From the NCBI GenBank assembly GCA_031213475.1, contig JARUPZ010000027.1, positions 4,899,132 to 4,963,131 of the forward strand: 64,000 nucleotides of DNA, written 5' to 3'. Shown here piece after piece: positions 43,701 through 51,547 of the stretch (position 1 is its first letter; each line of letters opens with the position of its first letter). The position numbers were made by a program, and so were the translations under genes. The notes below the pieces were generated by a model. The model saw nothing but the letters and a program-made list of their open reading frames with translations. It did not search any database and had not been told where the DNA came from. Origin of the DNA: Nereocystis luetkeana (lineage: Eukaryota; Sar; Phaeophyceae; Laminariales; Laminariaceae).

Positions 43701-44841
43701 CGCCGGTGAAGAAAGGGCTGGGTGAATGTGTTGATGATTAGAAAACCTACCCCCCCCGTCAGAAAGGGGACGAAATTAGCCAAACGTTTTCTGTGTAAAA
43801 AAATAAATTAAATGTACTGAGCGCCCAATGCAATGGTTGGAGGTGCCTCTATTAGAAGTAGGAAGGGTGCTCCGTCTCGAAAGGGATGCGTGGTCAATGG
43901 TCAAATGACTGAGGCAAGCAACACGACTAATGAGGTGCGACCACGACCATGCAATGACATGAATACACCTCCCTCGCTCCCCCCCCCCCCGCAATGTCGG
44001 CCTGGTCGGTGAAAACCCGACGTGCTCCGTCCCCGATTTTCAGGGATGCGAAGGTCGCTGGTCATGCGACTACGGCCATGCATGACATGAGTACCCCCCC
44101 CCCCTCTTCTATTTTATATAGGATGGGTTGGCGTCGGTTGGCAACGACACTGTAAAACATGCCGCTCACTACGTGAGGTAGACAACCAGGGAACTGTTTT
44201 TTTTTTTTTTTTGGCGGTCGCCCACAACCGGTTGTCGAGTTAGATCATTTGTGCGAGGTAAACAACCTTTACCTTGCACAATTGGAAATGGTCGTATCAC
44301 GTAGTGTTCAACCTAAGGCACCCAAGAGGCAGTTACATAGCACTCCCATTGCTGTCTCTGGAAATGCCTACACCGGAAATTAAATCAACTCATTGAAGCT
44401 GTCGTCTATATGCAAGTCCGCCCCACAAGCGGTTCTTAGTAGGATGCAGCTCACCCTTCATGCGACTTGCCAGACACCTCACGGCGCTTCGCGCTTGGTG
44501 CAAGCAATGTCTGCCTGGTCGGTGAAAACCCGACATGCTCCGTCCCGGCATTGTAGGGATGCGAGGATCTATGTTCATACGACCACGGCCATGCATGAGA
44601 TCGAGTACATCTCTCCTATCGAGTACCCCCCCCCCCCCCCCCGCACGCCTCCAACCTCCCTCACCGAACGAAGGGCTGGGTGGACTTGATGGTGACAGTC
44701 TTGCCGGTCCCGATGACGATCTGCTCCAGTTCCTCCCCGTCGGCGTTCGGGAGGCAGTCCACCCTGATCACGGTCCCCAGGTCGATCTCACCGCCGAGCT
44801 CCACGTTCGCGAAGTACTTCTCGATGTCATCACACGCACAC
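25788..44841 (-). CDS. Parallel beta-helix protein with Pmp-like repeats, at least 12 short exons (5' end unresolved)
   Basis: Exons, 5' to 3': 44841-44665, 43116-43032, 41094-40967, 40183-40118, 38238-38164, 37257-37223, 35350-35299, 34155-34081, 33131-33051, 31427-31350, 26780-26630 and 25886-25788. All junction phases agree and the joined frame is open for 366 residues to TGA 25790-25788. The first exon has a beta-strand lead-in ([11 protein letters not shown]). Then follow repeats of the form F-x-G-x-A-x-F-x-N with G-G-A/L-x-x-N-x-G-x-V/M, for example [18 protein letters not shown] and [10 protein letters not shown]. This resembles Chlamydia polymorphic outer-membrane repeats and right-handed beta-helix proteins, which are usually secreted or on the cell surface. 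Most exons begin one base before the Phe and end two bases into a codon, so they are symmetric 2-2 exons of 66-81 bases. The exon ending at 34081 uses a GC donor. Introns are 1-5 kb, filled with repeats. An upstream exon must exist because 44841 starts mid-codon. Confidence 0.8.
26807..26908. repeat. (ATCC)n microsatellite
   Basis: About 24 CATC units, 27 bases upstream (on the minus strand) of the beta-helix exon that begins at 26780. Confidence 0.95.
26973..27295 (-). mobile_element. Terminal-direct-repeat tRNA-like element, family F
   Basis: Read on the minus strand: a direct repeat (27295-27207) with GGGCTGGGCAATCGATCGAT and an A-box-like TCGCTCAGTAGG, ending CCTTCACA; an internal part with a degenerate B box and GAAACGAAGCGGGTAGGT; then a second copy of the repeat (27050-26973) with AGCTCAGTAGGTAACACC, again ending CCTTCACA. 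No coding capacity. Same plan as 51198-51547 and 27406-28266. Confidence 0.75.
27406..28266 (+). mobile_element. Family F element with a family C repeat inserted
   Basis: 5' repeat 27406-27477 (TGGGCTGGGTAATCGATCGA, then TATAGCTCAGTAGG), B-box-like ACGGGTTCGAATATCAC at about 27498-27514, body to about 27690, then the foreign family C copy. The element's G-rich tail and 3' repeat resume at about 28180-28266 (GGTTGGGTAATCGATCGGTC, then AATAGCTCAGTAGG, ending CCTTCACA). Confidence 0.7.
27698..28110 (+). repeat. Repeat family C, long copy
   Basis: About 410 bases matching 44632-44217 in inverted orientation along its length. Marker segments: atgcatggccgtagtcgtat, cccgacatgctccgtcccgg (inverse), gtgagctgcatcctactaag, and an internal palindromic part near 28050. 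No coding frame and no clear terminal inverted repeats; class unknown. Confidence 0.8.
28790..29165. repeat. Irregular GTAGGTAAGACAGTAGACA repeats with fragments of the TTAA hairpin family
   Basis: Units close to acagtaggtaagacagtaga recur about eight times. Between them lie three diverged fragments resembling one arm of the TTAA element (aggaccgcactcccgttttg at 28979 and relatives at 28800 and 29080). Confidence 0.65.
29218..29765. repeat. Minisatellite of about 44-base units with a 14-base palindrome
   Basis: Units begin near 29241, 29285, 29329 and on to about 29760. Each has the palindrome GATCTACGTAGATC or a variant, then TTTCAGAGCGGATGGATTCC. Some units have shortened or doubled parts. 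It lies in a beta-helix gene intron. Confidence 0.9.
29765..29869. mobile_element. TTAA hairpin element at the edge of the minisatellite
   Basis: Starts TTAACCCTTCTAGC and ends GGTCCTAAAAGGGATAA, with the paired GTCCCGTTTCGGGGACAAAG and its inverse inside. Confidence 0.8.
30084..30333. mobile_element. TATTACGGGGG-family MITE with another copy of the same family inside
   Basis: The outer left end (tattacgggggaacgtggta) is followed by a complete inner copy at 30129-30248, then the outer right half with a (TA)n expansion and a degraded right end (attactacgccccccc). Confidence 0.7.
30129..30248. mobile_element. TATTACGGGGG-family MITE, inner copy
   Basis: TATTACGGGGGACCATAGTA at the left; right end ATGCTCCCCCGTATTA. 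Confidence 0.85.
30347..30456. mobile_element. TATTACGGGGG-family MITE (A), diverged
   Basis: TATTACAAGGGACCATAGTT at the left and AACTATGGCCCCCCGTTT at the right. Confidence 0.8.
30521..30636. mobile_element. TATTACGGGGG-family MITE (A)
   Basis: TGTTACGGGGGACCATTGTA at the left, TCTATGGTCCCCCGTAATA at the right. Confidence 0.85.
30920..31135 (-). repeat. Repeat family C, half-length copy
   Basis: Matches the first half of 27698-28110 in inverse orientation: aagcggttcttagtaggatg, ctcacccttcatgcgact, ccgtcccggcattgtaggga and tatcgagtac before a C run. Confidence 0.8.
31676..31735. repeat. Long palindrome, CACTTTGTATCCCTGGGCAG
   Basis: Starting at GCGGGGCACTTTGTATCCC, the sequence reads to GGTCTGCC and back through GGGATACAAAGTGTCCCGC, an almost perfect 54-base inverted repeat. 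The same ends occur wider apart at 49168-49313, suggesting a MITE family reduced here to its two ends. Confidence 0.85.
31816..31857. repeat. (CTTC)n microsatellite
   Basis: About ten TTCC units. Confidence 0.95.
32354..32465. mobile_element. TATTACGGGGG-family MITE (A)
   Basis: TATTGCGGGGGGCCATAGCA at the left, ACTATGGTCCCCCGCAA at the right. Confidence 0.85.
32642..32750. mobile_element. TATTACGGGGG-family MITE (A)
   Basis: TATTACGGGGGACCCTAGTT at the left, AACTATGCCCCCCCGTAATA at the right. Confidence 0.9.
33171..33354. repeat. (GGGA)n microsatellite, about 180 bases
   Basis: Long GGGA array with a few GATG and GAGA interruptions, 40 bases upstream (minus strand) of the beta-helix exon that begins at 33131. 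Confidence 0.95.
33700..33956. mobile_element. Inverted-repeat element, family D
   Basis: The left part is aagatagaggttcgccctaa and the right end CTCTATCGTAGAACGCGTC. The internal segments cctcacccgagaactgact and cccatggcccaagta are shared with 47125-47374. Confidence 0.8.
35699..35721. repeat. Poly-A tract
   Basis: Run of about 22 A in a beta-helix gene intron. Confidence 0.9.
36050..37000 (-). pseudogene. LINE 3' fragment, degenerate
   Basis: On the minus strand the translation gives [20 protein letters not shown], then a Cys/His cluster ([18 protein letters not shown]) and [20 protein letters not shown], the C-terminal end of a LINE protein. Upstream frames ([17 protein letters not shown]) belong to the same element with frameshifts. 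The 3' untranslated part matches 4880-4990 and 43800-43945. It lies between the beta-helix exons at 37257 and 35350. Confidence 0.8.
37003..37126. mobile_element. TATTACGGGGG-family MITE (A)
   Basis: Left end duplicated (tattacgggattacggggggc); right end GGTCCCCCGTAATA. It abuts the LINE fragment. Confidence 0.85.
38033..38110. repeat. Tandem CATACATACATGCATACAAC repeat
   Basis: Two copies of a unit of about 35 bases built from CATA, followed by acacacgacgcaca. Confidence 0.8.
38690..38965. repeat. GATCTATCTGTAGAT minisatellite
   Basis: Irregular repeats of GATCTATCTGTAGATGATCT and shorter GATCTGTAT units. Related short arrays occur at 37855-37915 and 41845-41895. Confidence 0.8.
39762..39965 (-). 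repeat. Repeat family C copy split by a MITE
   Basis: The family C segments ccgtcccggcattgtaggga and ggtctacgatcatac are separated from tacggccatcatgcatgata by a TATTACGG-family element at 39818-39927. Confidence 0.75.
39818..39927. mobile_element. TATTACGGGGG-family MITE inside repeat family C
   Basis: TATTACGGCGCGGCCATAGT at the left, ACTATGGCCCCCCGTAATA at the right. Confidence 0.85.
40224..40331. mobile_element. TATTACGGGGG-family MITE (A)
   Basis: TATTACGGAGGGCCGTAGTA at the left, ACTATGGTCCCCCGTAAC at the right; 41 bases upstream (minus strand) of the beta-helix exon that begins at 40183. Confidence 0.85.
40544..40676. repeat. (GA)n microsatellite
   Basis: About 65 GA units with a few AAA or GGG interruptions. 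Confidence 0.95.
40706..40781. repeat. (CTG)n trinucleotide repeat
   Basis: About 25 CTG or CCG units in an intron. Open frames through it encode poly-Leu, Cys or Ser and are not genes. Confidence 0.95.
41105..41160. repeat. (GGTGC)n pentanucleotide repeat
   Basis: About nine GGTGC units directly upstream (minus strand) of the beta-helix exon that begins at 41094. Confidence 0.95.
41374..41446. repeat. (AGTC)n/(ACTC)n microsatellite
   Basis: Alternating AGTC and ACTC units over about 70 bases. Confidence 0.9.
42249..42347. mobile_element. TATTACGGGGG-family MITE with a shortened right arm
   Basis: TATTACGGGGGACCCTAGTT at the left; at the right AGGTCCTGTCCCCCGTAATA has lost the TTAACTATG part. 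Confidence 0.85.
43167..43255 (-). repeat. Family C fragment
   Basis: tactcatgtcatacatgcatggcc through catccctacaatgccgggac, as in 27700-27800. Confidence 0.7.
43467..43573. mobile_element. TTAA hairpin element
   Basis: TTAACCCTTTTAGCACTGCA at the left, GGAGTTCTAAAAGGGTTAA at the right. Confidence 0.85.
43785..43950 (+). repeat. LINE 3'-tail fragment
   Basis: Matches the LINE tail at 4878-4990: gcgcccaatgcaatggttgg, then gctccgtctcgaaagggat and gtggtcaatggtcaaatgac. Confidence 0.75.
43975..44110 (-). repeat. Family C fragment
   Basis: ctggtcggtgaaaacccgac through tacggccatgcatgacatga before a C run. Confidence 0.7.
44217..44632 (-). repeat. Repeat family C, long inverted copy
   Basis: Inverse of 27698-28110 over about 410 bases with few differences. 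Its C-run end stops about 20 bases from the beta-helix exon 44841-44665 donor. Confidence 0.85.
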
Positions 44842-45089
44842 CTGCAGTCGAAGCAGCAGGTAGGAGCACGTACTTAAAAGTACTACTTGTGTTTATACGA
44901 AGTACCTGTAGTGTATGGTGTTGTTGAGGTTCACCCCTCAGCGCCCGCCCCCAGCCAAGGCGGGATTCAGGCCATAATATCGTACGTCGAAGTAATTCGC
45001 GACGGTCCGAAAGTAACCAAACAGACACGTGCGAGCGATAACCCCCCCCCCCCCCCGACCTTTCGACCGGTAGAAGGTTAGATCTGACG

Positions 45090-48000
45090 GAGAGTAACAC
45101 GCAGCGAGGAGTTGCACGGATCCTCTCCAAGCTTCCTTTCCTCTACCACCCGCCCGCTGCCCGACAAATGTATCTCTGAGATTGCCGGATTCTTCGCCGA
45201 AGTTATCATTCATTCATGCAGTCGCGAAATAGGCACCACCTCCACCACTGTCGCGCACACAAAAAATCAGTGGTTCGAGCCCGCGGAAACCTCAGCCGCC
45301 TCCAAAGCAGCATGGGATGCGAGGGAGAGGATGCCCGGCGAGTCATACGCGCGTTTACAACGACAAAAAACCGCGTGGAAGACGCTGAGGACGGCGTGCG
45401 CACAAAATCTACAAGGGAGGTGATTGACGCAGGACTTTCATGCCTACTTCGAAGAGTACCCATTGCTGAAAAACGGAGATACTCTTCGCTGGCAACGACC
45501 AGTGGGGTTTCTGAAAGCACTTGAAGGGGAACGGTGGAGCCGGGCGGTCGAAAAGCGAGACATGAGGAGTTCCTCATTGATGAGGGTAGCACGCTACTAA
45601 CGGGGCAAGGTGAGCGTTACTGTAACGGCAGTGGGCGAGTTTTTTTTTCGGTAACCCTCCTGATCGTAAAACCACCTGAAGCTTGACCCAACCCTCAGCG
45701 CCCTATTCCCACAACGGGCCGTTGGCGCCATCGCTTGGAGACGAACCGACCATGGATGACATGGCGGCGGTAGTCCGGGGTGTGCCAAACCGGAAGAAAG
45801 CCGTGGCATCAGACTCCCTTCCGGCCCAGTTACTCACACTCCACCCACCCCGAATTCACCAGGGATTTTTCACTGCCAGTATGTGGAGAACGGGAGGCGT
45901 CTCTCAGCAATGGAAATACTCGACCATTGTTGAGGTTCTTCATAAAAAGAAGGATCGTTCTGATTGCAATGCAACAATCAATCACCGAGGGATTTCGCCC
46001 GTGTTGCTCATTGAGGCAAATCATTGCGGAAAATGACCGCGCCCCGCCTCAGCAGCTACTACGAGGCCGAAGAGATGCTTCCCGAAGAACAGCGTGGGTT
46101 TTCGCCCGGCGCGATCAACAGTCGACACGCTGTTCGTCGTGCGTCGACCGCAAGAACTCGCGGACGAGCTGGGACCCCCCCCCCCTGTACATGCGCTTCA
46201 TCGATCTCCAGAAAGCGGTATGACTCCGTCGAACGAGGGCTGTCTGTGGTGGGTGATGCTATTAATAGCTCGCTTCGACGTGCCAGAGAAGATGCTCAAC
46301 GGTATCCACCACCAGTTCCACGAAGATCTTGCGAGCGAGCTCGCGTGCGGACGGATGACGGCGAGCACTCGGAATGGTCTGACGTCACTCAGGGGCCGCG
46401 GCAAGGATACGTACTATCACCGCTTCCGTGAAGTATCTTCTTTGCGGCTGTGACGCACGCCGTGCTGGAACGCTTCAATGACAGCCCAGGCATTCTGAGG
46501 GGCTTGGTTTCACCTCGAGGAGGACCTCGGGAGGGGACGGGATGGAGGTTTACCCCCTCTAGCATGCACACGGAAGGGGTTCCACGTTTTGGGCGAAAGG
46601 TTTCTGCCCCATTGAGTTCCTTAAGGCAGGAACTACCAGCTAGGATGAAATAATTACGCGCGTATATTTTCGTTTTAGGACTAGCGCGTACAAGTGCTGG
46701 TCGGGTGGCACGAACGACTTTCTTCCCCAAGAATTGTATCAGGTGATATAATATTGACCTCTTAATGTGGGGGGCTCAGGAACGTTTTGGTGCGCCCCTA
46801 CTGTGGGATGGCTGAAGGAAGGAAGGAAGGAAGTATGGGGTATGCTGTACAACCGGCGATGCGGGCATTGTGCCTGAGTCGGTGGGAGGCCTTGCGAAGA
46901 TGATGGCCGTCATTGTGACCGTTTTCGTAGCAGCACGCCTCACTGCTGCGTCCGAAAAGAAAATGGAGACCATGCTGCTGCGGACACCAAAATCGGGCAC
47001 TCCAGACCTCACCGCTCGCTATCGAAGCAGCGGGCCGAAGGCGCGGACAGACGACGCAGTCTTCGTACCTGGGCAGTCTCGTCGACGCCAGCGTTGACAT
47101 TATGCTAGATACCAAACAACGGAGAGGCGTTCGTTCCACGATAGAGGTTCACCCTAATTTTTCTGAGGCTCCCCACTTGAGGAGCTCCATACCTCACCCG
47201 AAAACTGACTCAAGCAAAAACCAGATTGCTTTCCGATGAATAATCCCATGGCCCAAGTCTACAAAAATGCCATTTTTCGAAACAAGACTGGCATTCAGAC
47301 GATTTTGGGTTAAGGAACCCCTCATTCAGAAAAAAATGTAGCGGAAATGTGCTACCTCTATGGTTGAACGCGTCCGGATCCGACGCCACAATCGGTCCAA
47401 GCGGGAGCTGTACGATGTTGAGGCTGCCCCCCTCGCTCCAAAGGTGTGCATGCTGAAGGCCGAGGTGGTGGAGGCTCTGTCTGCTGTACGGGTGTGTGAC
47501 ATGGATTTCTTGGGCGGAAGGAAGTACTTCGATGAGCTCCGGACGGCCCACCACGACCTCTTCTCCTACGGACCTCTGGGTTCTTCTAGCGCCGACAACG
47601 CACCGACCACTTCATCTCGTACGCCAAGGCCCTCAAAAAGGCACAATGAGAGGGGGGGGCGTTGAGACGGCCATCCGCAAACGACGCCTCCTTTTTTTTT
47701 CGGGGGCCGTACAGCCGAGAGGCCATTGAATGAGCGGCTGATCCGTCGAGTGATGTCTGGGACGATGTGGCTGGTAGGTGGAGAGAAAATAACCGGGAAC
47801 AGGTCAACGAGAAAACACCTGCCCCCAATATCTAGCAGACGGCTTCAGGGGTTTTCAAGGTAGCGAGGGGTCTACGGAATCCTCCCCTTTGCTGTTCGGA
47901 ATAAGAGACGATGGTATGGCTGAGGGCGGCTAAGAAGAGCGGGAAGCGGTAGCGGGGGGTCCGCGAAGCGGCGGATTTTTTTTCATCACGAGGTGGCACA

Positions 48001-48130
48001 GGGGCGAGGCGGAGAGGAGCTGTCTACGCTACGTGGCCGAGGACGGCAAGAGCGGTGGCAAGGGAAGGGGGGGGGGGGGGGGGGCAGCTGTACGGTTACA
48101 GCCGTCGATGAATTCAGAAACGAAACGGTA
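45090..48130 (+). pseudogene. Degenerate LINE (non-LTR retrotransposon) with reverse transcriptase remnants
   Basis: Successive frames, broken by frameshifts, give a continuous LINE protein. The start (PLPDKCISEIAGFFAEVI) lies near 45150. Reverse transcriptase segments follow: WKYSTIVEVLHKKKDRSDCN near 45910-45975, MRFIDLQKA near 46190 and DVTQGPRQGYVLSPLP near 46370-46430. The C-terminal part (KRELYDVEAAPL, then ELRTAHHDL and ETAIRKRRLLFFSGAVQ) follows at 47400-47720. The catalytic F/YxDD box is lost in the damaged part after 46450. A family D element interrupts it at 47125-47374. It lies upstream of the beta-helix exons in opposite orientation. The non-LTR reverse transcriptase call is secure; the boundaries are approximate. 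Confidence 0.85.
47125..47374. mobile_element. Inverted-repeat element (family D) inserted in the LINE
   Basis: Left end GGCGTTCGTTCCACGATAGA; right end CTCTATGGTTGAACGCGTC. The LINE frame reads up to LDTKQRR before it and resumes at RIRRHNRSKRELYD after it, so this is a clean insertion into the coding strand. Confidence 0.9.
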
Positions 48131-48261
48131 AGATCGTGTACTCAAGGCATACATATTGAACATATCACAGGTGCAGTCAGAATCCAACGACTCTTTCGAT
48201 GTATACCAGGTACGTACGTACGTGGCACCTGGTACTAAACCATAAAAAAACGTCATTTATT

Positions 48262-48370
48262 TATTGCGGCGGGCCATAGTAAATAGGACCTACGATACCC
48301 ACAAAAACCTATATATTTACCTATTTTTACCTACAATATTTGGTCCTAACTACTATGGTCCCCCGTAATA
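48262..48370. mobile_element. TATTACGGGGG-family MITE (A)
   Basis: TATTGCGGCGGGCCATAGTA at the left, ACTATGGTCCCCCGTAATA at the right. Confidence 0.9.
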
Positions 48371-48539
48371 GTACACTGGTATTATATATACAGAGTAGCA
48401 GTGGACCTGGTACCCAAGAAACGAATCCTGACGAAAAATATATCAACGGAACAGTTTTTTTGCTGTGTCTCTTCCCCCTACCTATAGTTCCGTGGCGAAA
48501 AAGCGCAAAGGGGACCGGTAGATTGCCCTGTAAAAAAAA

Positions 48540-48637
48540 ACTTTTAGGACTACAGTAGTCCCGTTTTGGGGACAACTTACTTATGATTTGACCGGTTTGT
48601 CCCCGAAAACGGGACTGCGGTCCCTAAAAGGGATAAT
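48540..48637. mobile_element. TTAA-type hairpin element, TTAA partly lost
   Basis: ACTTTTAGGACTACAGTAGT at the left and GCGGTCCCTAAAAGGGATAA at the right, with paired GTCCCGTTTTGGGGACAAC arms. Confidence 0.8.
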
Positions 48638-49167
48638 AATAATTCCTTTGGGACTCCGAGATAGCAACCGAAGCAATGGTTGATGCTATGATACTGCTGA
48701 GCGAGAAGGCACGGAAGGGCTCTTGAACGAGGTCCGTCGTCTGGGGGCTGCTCGGGCTTCGCGTCTTGGTGCGCCCGCCGAGACTCTTGCTCCGCTTCTT
48801 GTTGGCTTGGTCTGTTATTGTACAAGGAGCTCGATCCGCATCGTCGTCTTGGGGCTGTCTCCTGCCTAGACTCATGTGCTCCTCTTCTCTTGTTGGTCTG
48901 TTGTACGAGGCGCTCGATCCCCGTCGACGAGCCTTGAGCGGTGGGGCACTGAGGGGGCCTGGGCCTCAGTGCCTAGGCCACCTTGAGGGGGAGCAGACCC
49001 TCCCGTCCATCGTGCAGTGTGCGGAGCAAACTTACTCTCTCGGAAAGCAAAGTGAAAAGAAAGAGTGACTGACCAAAGGCGAGCCACATACATACGAAAA
49101 GGCGAAAAAAATCCTAAATATATTATACCTGGTACAGAAGACGCGCCACTTTGTCAAGATCAAAGTC

Positions 49168-49313
49168 GTCGGGACTTTTTGTATCCCTGGCCATAGGTTT
49201 GCCACTCGGTACCAGTTGGTACTCACGTGCGTGTCGTTTGCTTAGAGATAGAAGAAGAGCAGCTTGTTTATTCCTTCCGTGCACGCGGAGACTGAGATAC
49301 AAAGCGTCCCGAC
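49168..49313. mobile_element. Possible MITE with GTCGGGAC...GTATC ends (family K)
   Basis: GTCGGGACTTTTTGTATCCC at the left and GATACAAAGCGTCCCGAC at the right are inverted. The same ends form the palindrome at 31676-31735. Confidence 0.6.
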
Positions 49314-49924
49314 CTTGTGAACATCATCTATTATACACAAAAAAGTAGCTTTGTTTGTTTGGTGATAACAACCGTCCACGAGTATACATGAATACGCATA
49401 TATAAAAAATATAGATAACCCGAGTGAGCGCCTGAGCGGCCAGCTGCACAGCAGCAGCAAGCAGTGGTTGTTATCAATGGTATGGGAAGGATCGTGTTTT
49501 GCGCCCGAGGATCGTACGCATTGAAACACGGACACCAGCTATACTATAACTTGTGTTTTGATGTCATAATCCCCCAATTACGCTCAACAGCTGTGTGTGG
49601 CCGCTGTGTGGTAGGATCGTCCCTTATTTTTATAGTCAGTCCCCCCTCTCTGACTCTGAAGCATACAAGTCCCACACTACTAGGACAAGCGTGGGGAATT
49701 ATGAATTCTATCTATCTGCCATAGCAGGTGAATATTTTTCTTCCTCATAATATATACCAGGCACGGACTATATGAGGCCACATAAAAAAAAACCCTATAA
49801 ATGGTACGCACGATCGAAGTACCATACACACCTGCCTTGCGAAGTAAACAATGTCATGAGAGTTTCGACGAAATCCTCGATCTCACCGATCTCTGTTACG
49901 AGGCAGGAATTAGGTAGGCGATTG

Positions 49925-50253
49925 GTTAACCAAACTCGCCACCCTCCTCGTGGTGGAAAGCTTTGGACGCCTCGGAAAGGAATGCAGCGATCTGATTGAT
50001 CAGGTGGCGGCTAAAGTATCGTCGGAGGGACGGACGGATCGTCCCTGGCGCGGAAAGGCGTCTCTGCAAAAAACACCTCTTCCAGATCATCTCGGTGACC
50101 ACCCAGAGGTCGCGATTTCGCGACGAGTGCATGTATCGGTATAAACTACCAGGTAGCACTGTGAGGGACCGCCAGGCCTCTAGGGGGAGAGGGAGAGGAA
50201 GAAACCCGAGGAATATGTGCGGCCAATATGACCTGTGGGGATGGAACGTTGAT
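49925..50253 (+). pseudogene. Transposon-derived coding fragment, frameshifted
   Basis: One frame reads VESFGRLGKECSDLIDQVAA, another KHLFQIISVTTQ and a third VRDRQASRGRGRGRNPR, then DLWGWNVDCE. These pieces read like one damaged protein that I associate from memory with repetitive brown-algal elements; I cannot name the class. It stops where a family G element begins (50254). Confidence 0.5.
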
Positions 50254-50606
50254 TGTGAAGGTCTTTGTCCGTTGGGCTGAAGGTAAAAGGTTAACCAATC
50301 GCCTACCCAATCTAAGCCTCATATAACCCTCTCCCCCCCTGGAACAGACCGGATTTTAACGGGTCGACGCACCACCACACGCGGTTCCAATTTCTGGGGA
50401 TCCAGAAGATTTTTTTCAGGTTCTTGACATGAGGAAACTCACTTGATCTTTGAAAAAGCGATTTCATGGTGGACGTGAGATTCGAACTCACGACCAACGA
50501 CTCATTCATGTCCTGCCGTCGACGCCATATATATGTGAAGGTCTTAGTCCGTTGGGCTCAAGGTAAAAGGTTAACCAATCGCCTACCCAATCTAAAGCCT
50601 CATAAG
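50254..50606 (-). mobile_element. Terminal-direct-repeat tRNA-like element, family G
   Basis: Minus strand: first repeat 50606-50533 (TTGGGTAGGCGATTGGTTAA, then the A-box-like GAGCCCAACGGACTAAG, ending CCTTCACA); internal B-box-like GAGTTCGAATCTCACGTCC at about 50471-50489; a body with GGATCCCCAGAAATTGGAAC; then a second repeat 50331-50254, again ending CCTTCACA. No coding capacity. Confidence 0.75.
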
Positions 50607-50838
50607 ATTATGACGAGGAAAATGATCCACTATTTACCTGGTACTATTTAATATCAGGTACTACTGTACTGCTGTATATAGTGGTAGCTAAAATGAAATG
50701 ACGTGTGGGGAATGGAAAATGGGAAACGGACGGCAGAGAAGGAATATGATTTATGTAAGGATAAACCGGTTTATATATTGGAACGGCATCTATCTACGCT
50801 ATATTGTCGGAAGGCAAAAATCTTAATAATACAATAAT

Positions 50839-51190
50839 TAACCTTTCATCTTGTTTTAGCCCAACGGAATACTAATAATATAACACCTTCACAAATGGCG
50901 ACGACGGCAGAACTTATGGGTCGTTGGTCGTGAGTTCGAATCTCAAGTCCACCATGAAATCGCTTTTTGAAGAAAAGTGAATTTCCTCATGTATGTCAAG
51001 AGTCTGAAAAAAATACTCCTGGATCCCCAGGAATTGGAACCGCGTGTTGAAGTCACGCGTCAACCCGTGTATCCGGTCCGTTCCAGGGGGGGACAACAAG
51101 TGTTATGAGGCCTAAATTGGGTAGTAGTGGGTAGTAGGCGATTGGTTAACCTTTCTCACCTTTAGCACAACGGACTAAGGCCTTCACATC
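50839..51190 (+). mobile_element. Terminal-direct-repeat tRNA-like element, family G, plus-strand copy
   Basis: A diverged 5' repeat (taacctttcatcttgtttta, then GCCCAACGGA and ACACCTTCACA), then GAGTTCGAATCTCAAGTCC at 50932-50950, a body as in 50254-50606, and a clean 3' repeat (51099-51190) with TTTAGCACAACGGACTAAGG ending CCTTCACA. Confidence 0.75.
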
Positions 51191-51197
51191 TCACAGC

Positions 51198-51547
51198 TGT
51201 GAAGGTGTTACCTACTGAGCTATAGGGGTAAAGATCGATCGATTACCCAGCCCGAGGGCAATCCTTACAACACTCTCCCCCCCTGCTCTGGACGGTGGGG
51301 TCTTTGGGGCGTCGGACCCGTATACGTCCGTGCGCTGACCTACCCGCTTCGTTTCAATACCTACCTGGGGAACCAGGGAGATGTGTTTTTTAGGGTGTGT
51401 ACGCGCAAGCGTTTCTGTAAAAGAAACGTTCGAAGTGAGGTTCGAACCCGTGACCTGGACGACGTCAAATGTGAAGGTGTTACCTACTACTGAGCTATAG
51501 GGGTAAAAGATCGATCGATTACCCACAGCCCAAGGTAATCCTTAAAA
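51198..51547 (-). mobile_element. Terminal-direct-repeat tRNA-like element, family F, minus-strand copy
   Basis: 5' repeat 51547-51470 (TATAGCTCAGTAG, ending CCTTCACA), B-box-like ACGGGTTCGAACCTCACTTC at about 51433-51452, a body with ACGAAGCGGGTAGGTCAGCG, and 3' repeat 51272-51198. It meets the family G copy tail to tail within 10 bases. Confidence 0.8.

Noticed and set aside
45090-48130. Functional retrotransposon
   Set aside because: Several frameshifts, a lost catalytic box and an insertion of another element show that it is dead.
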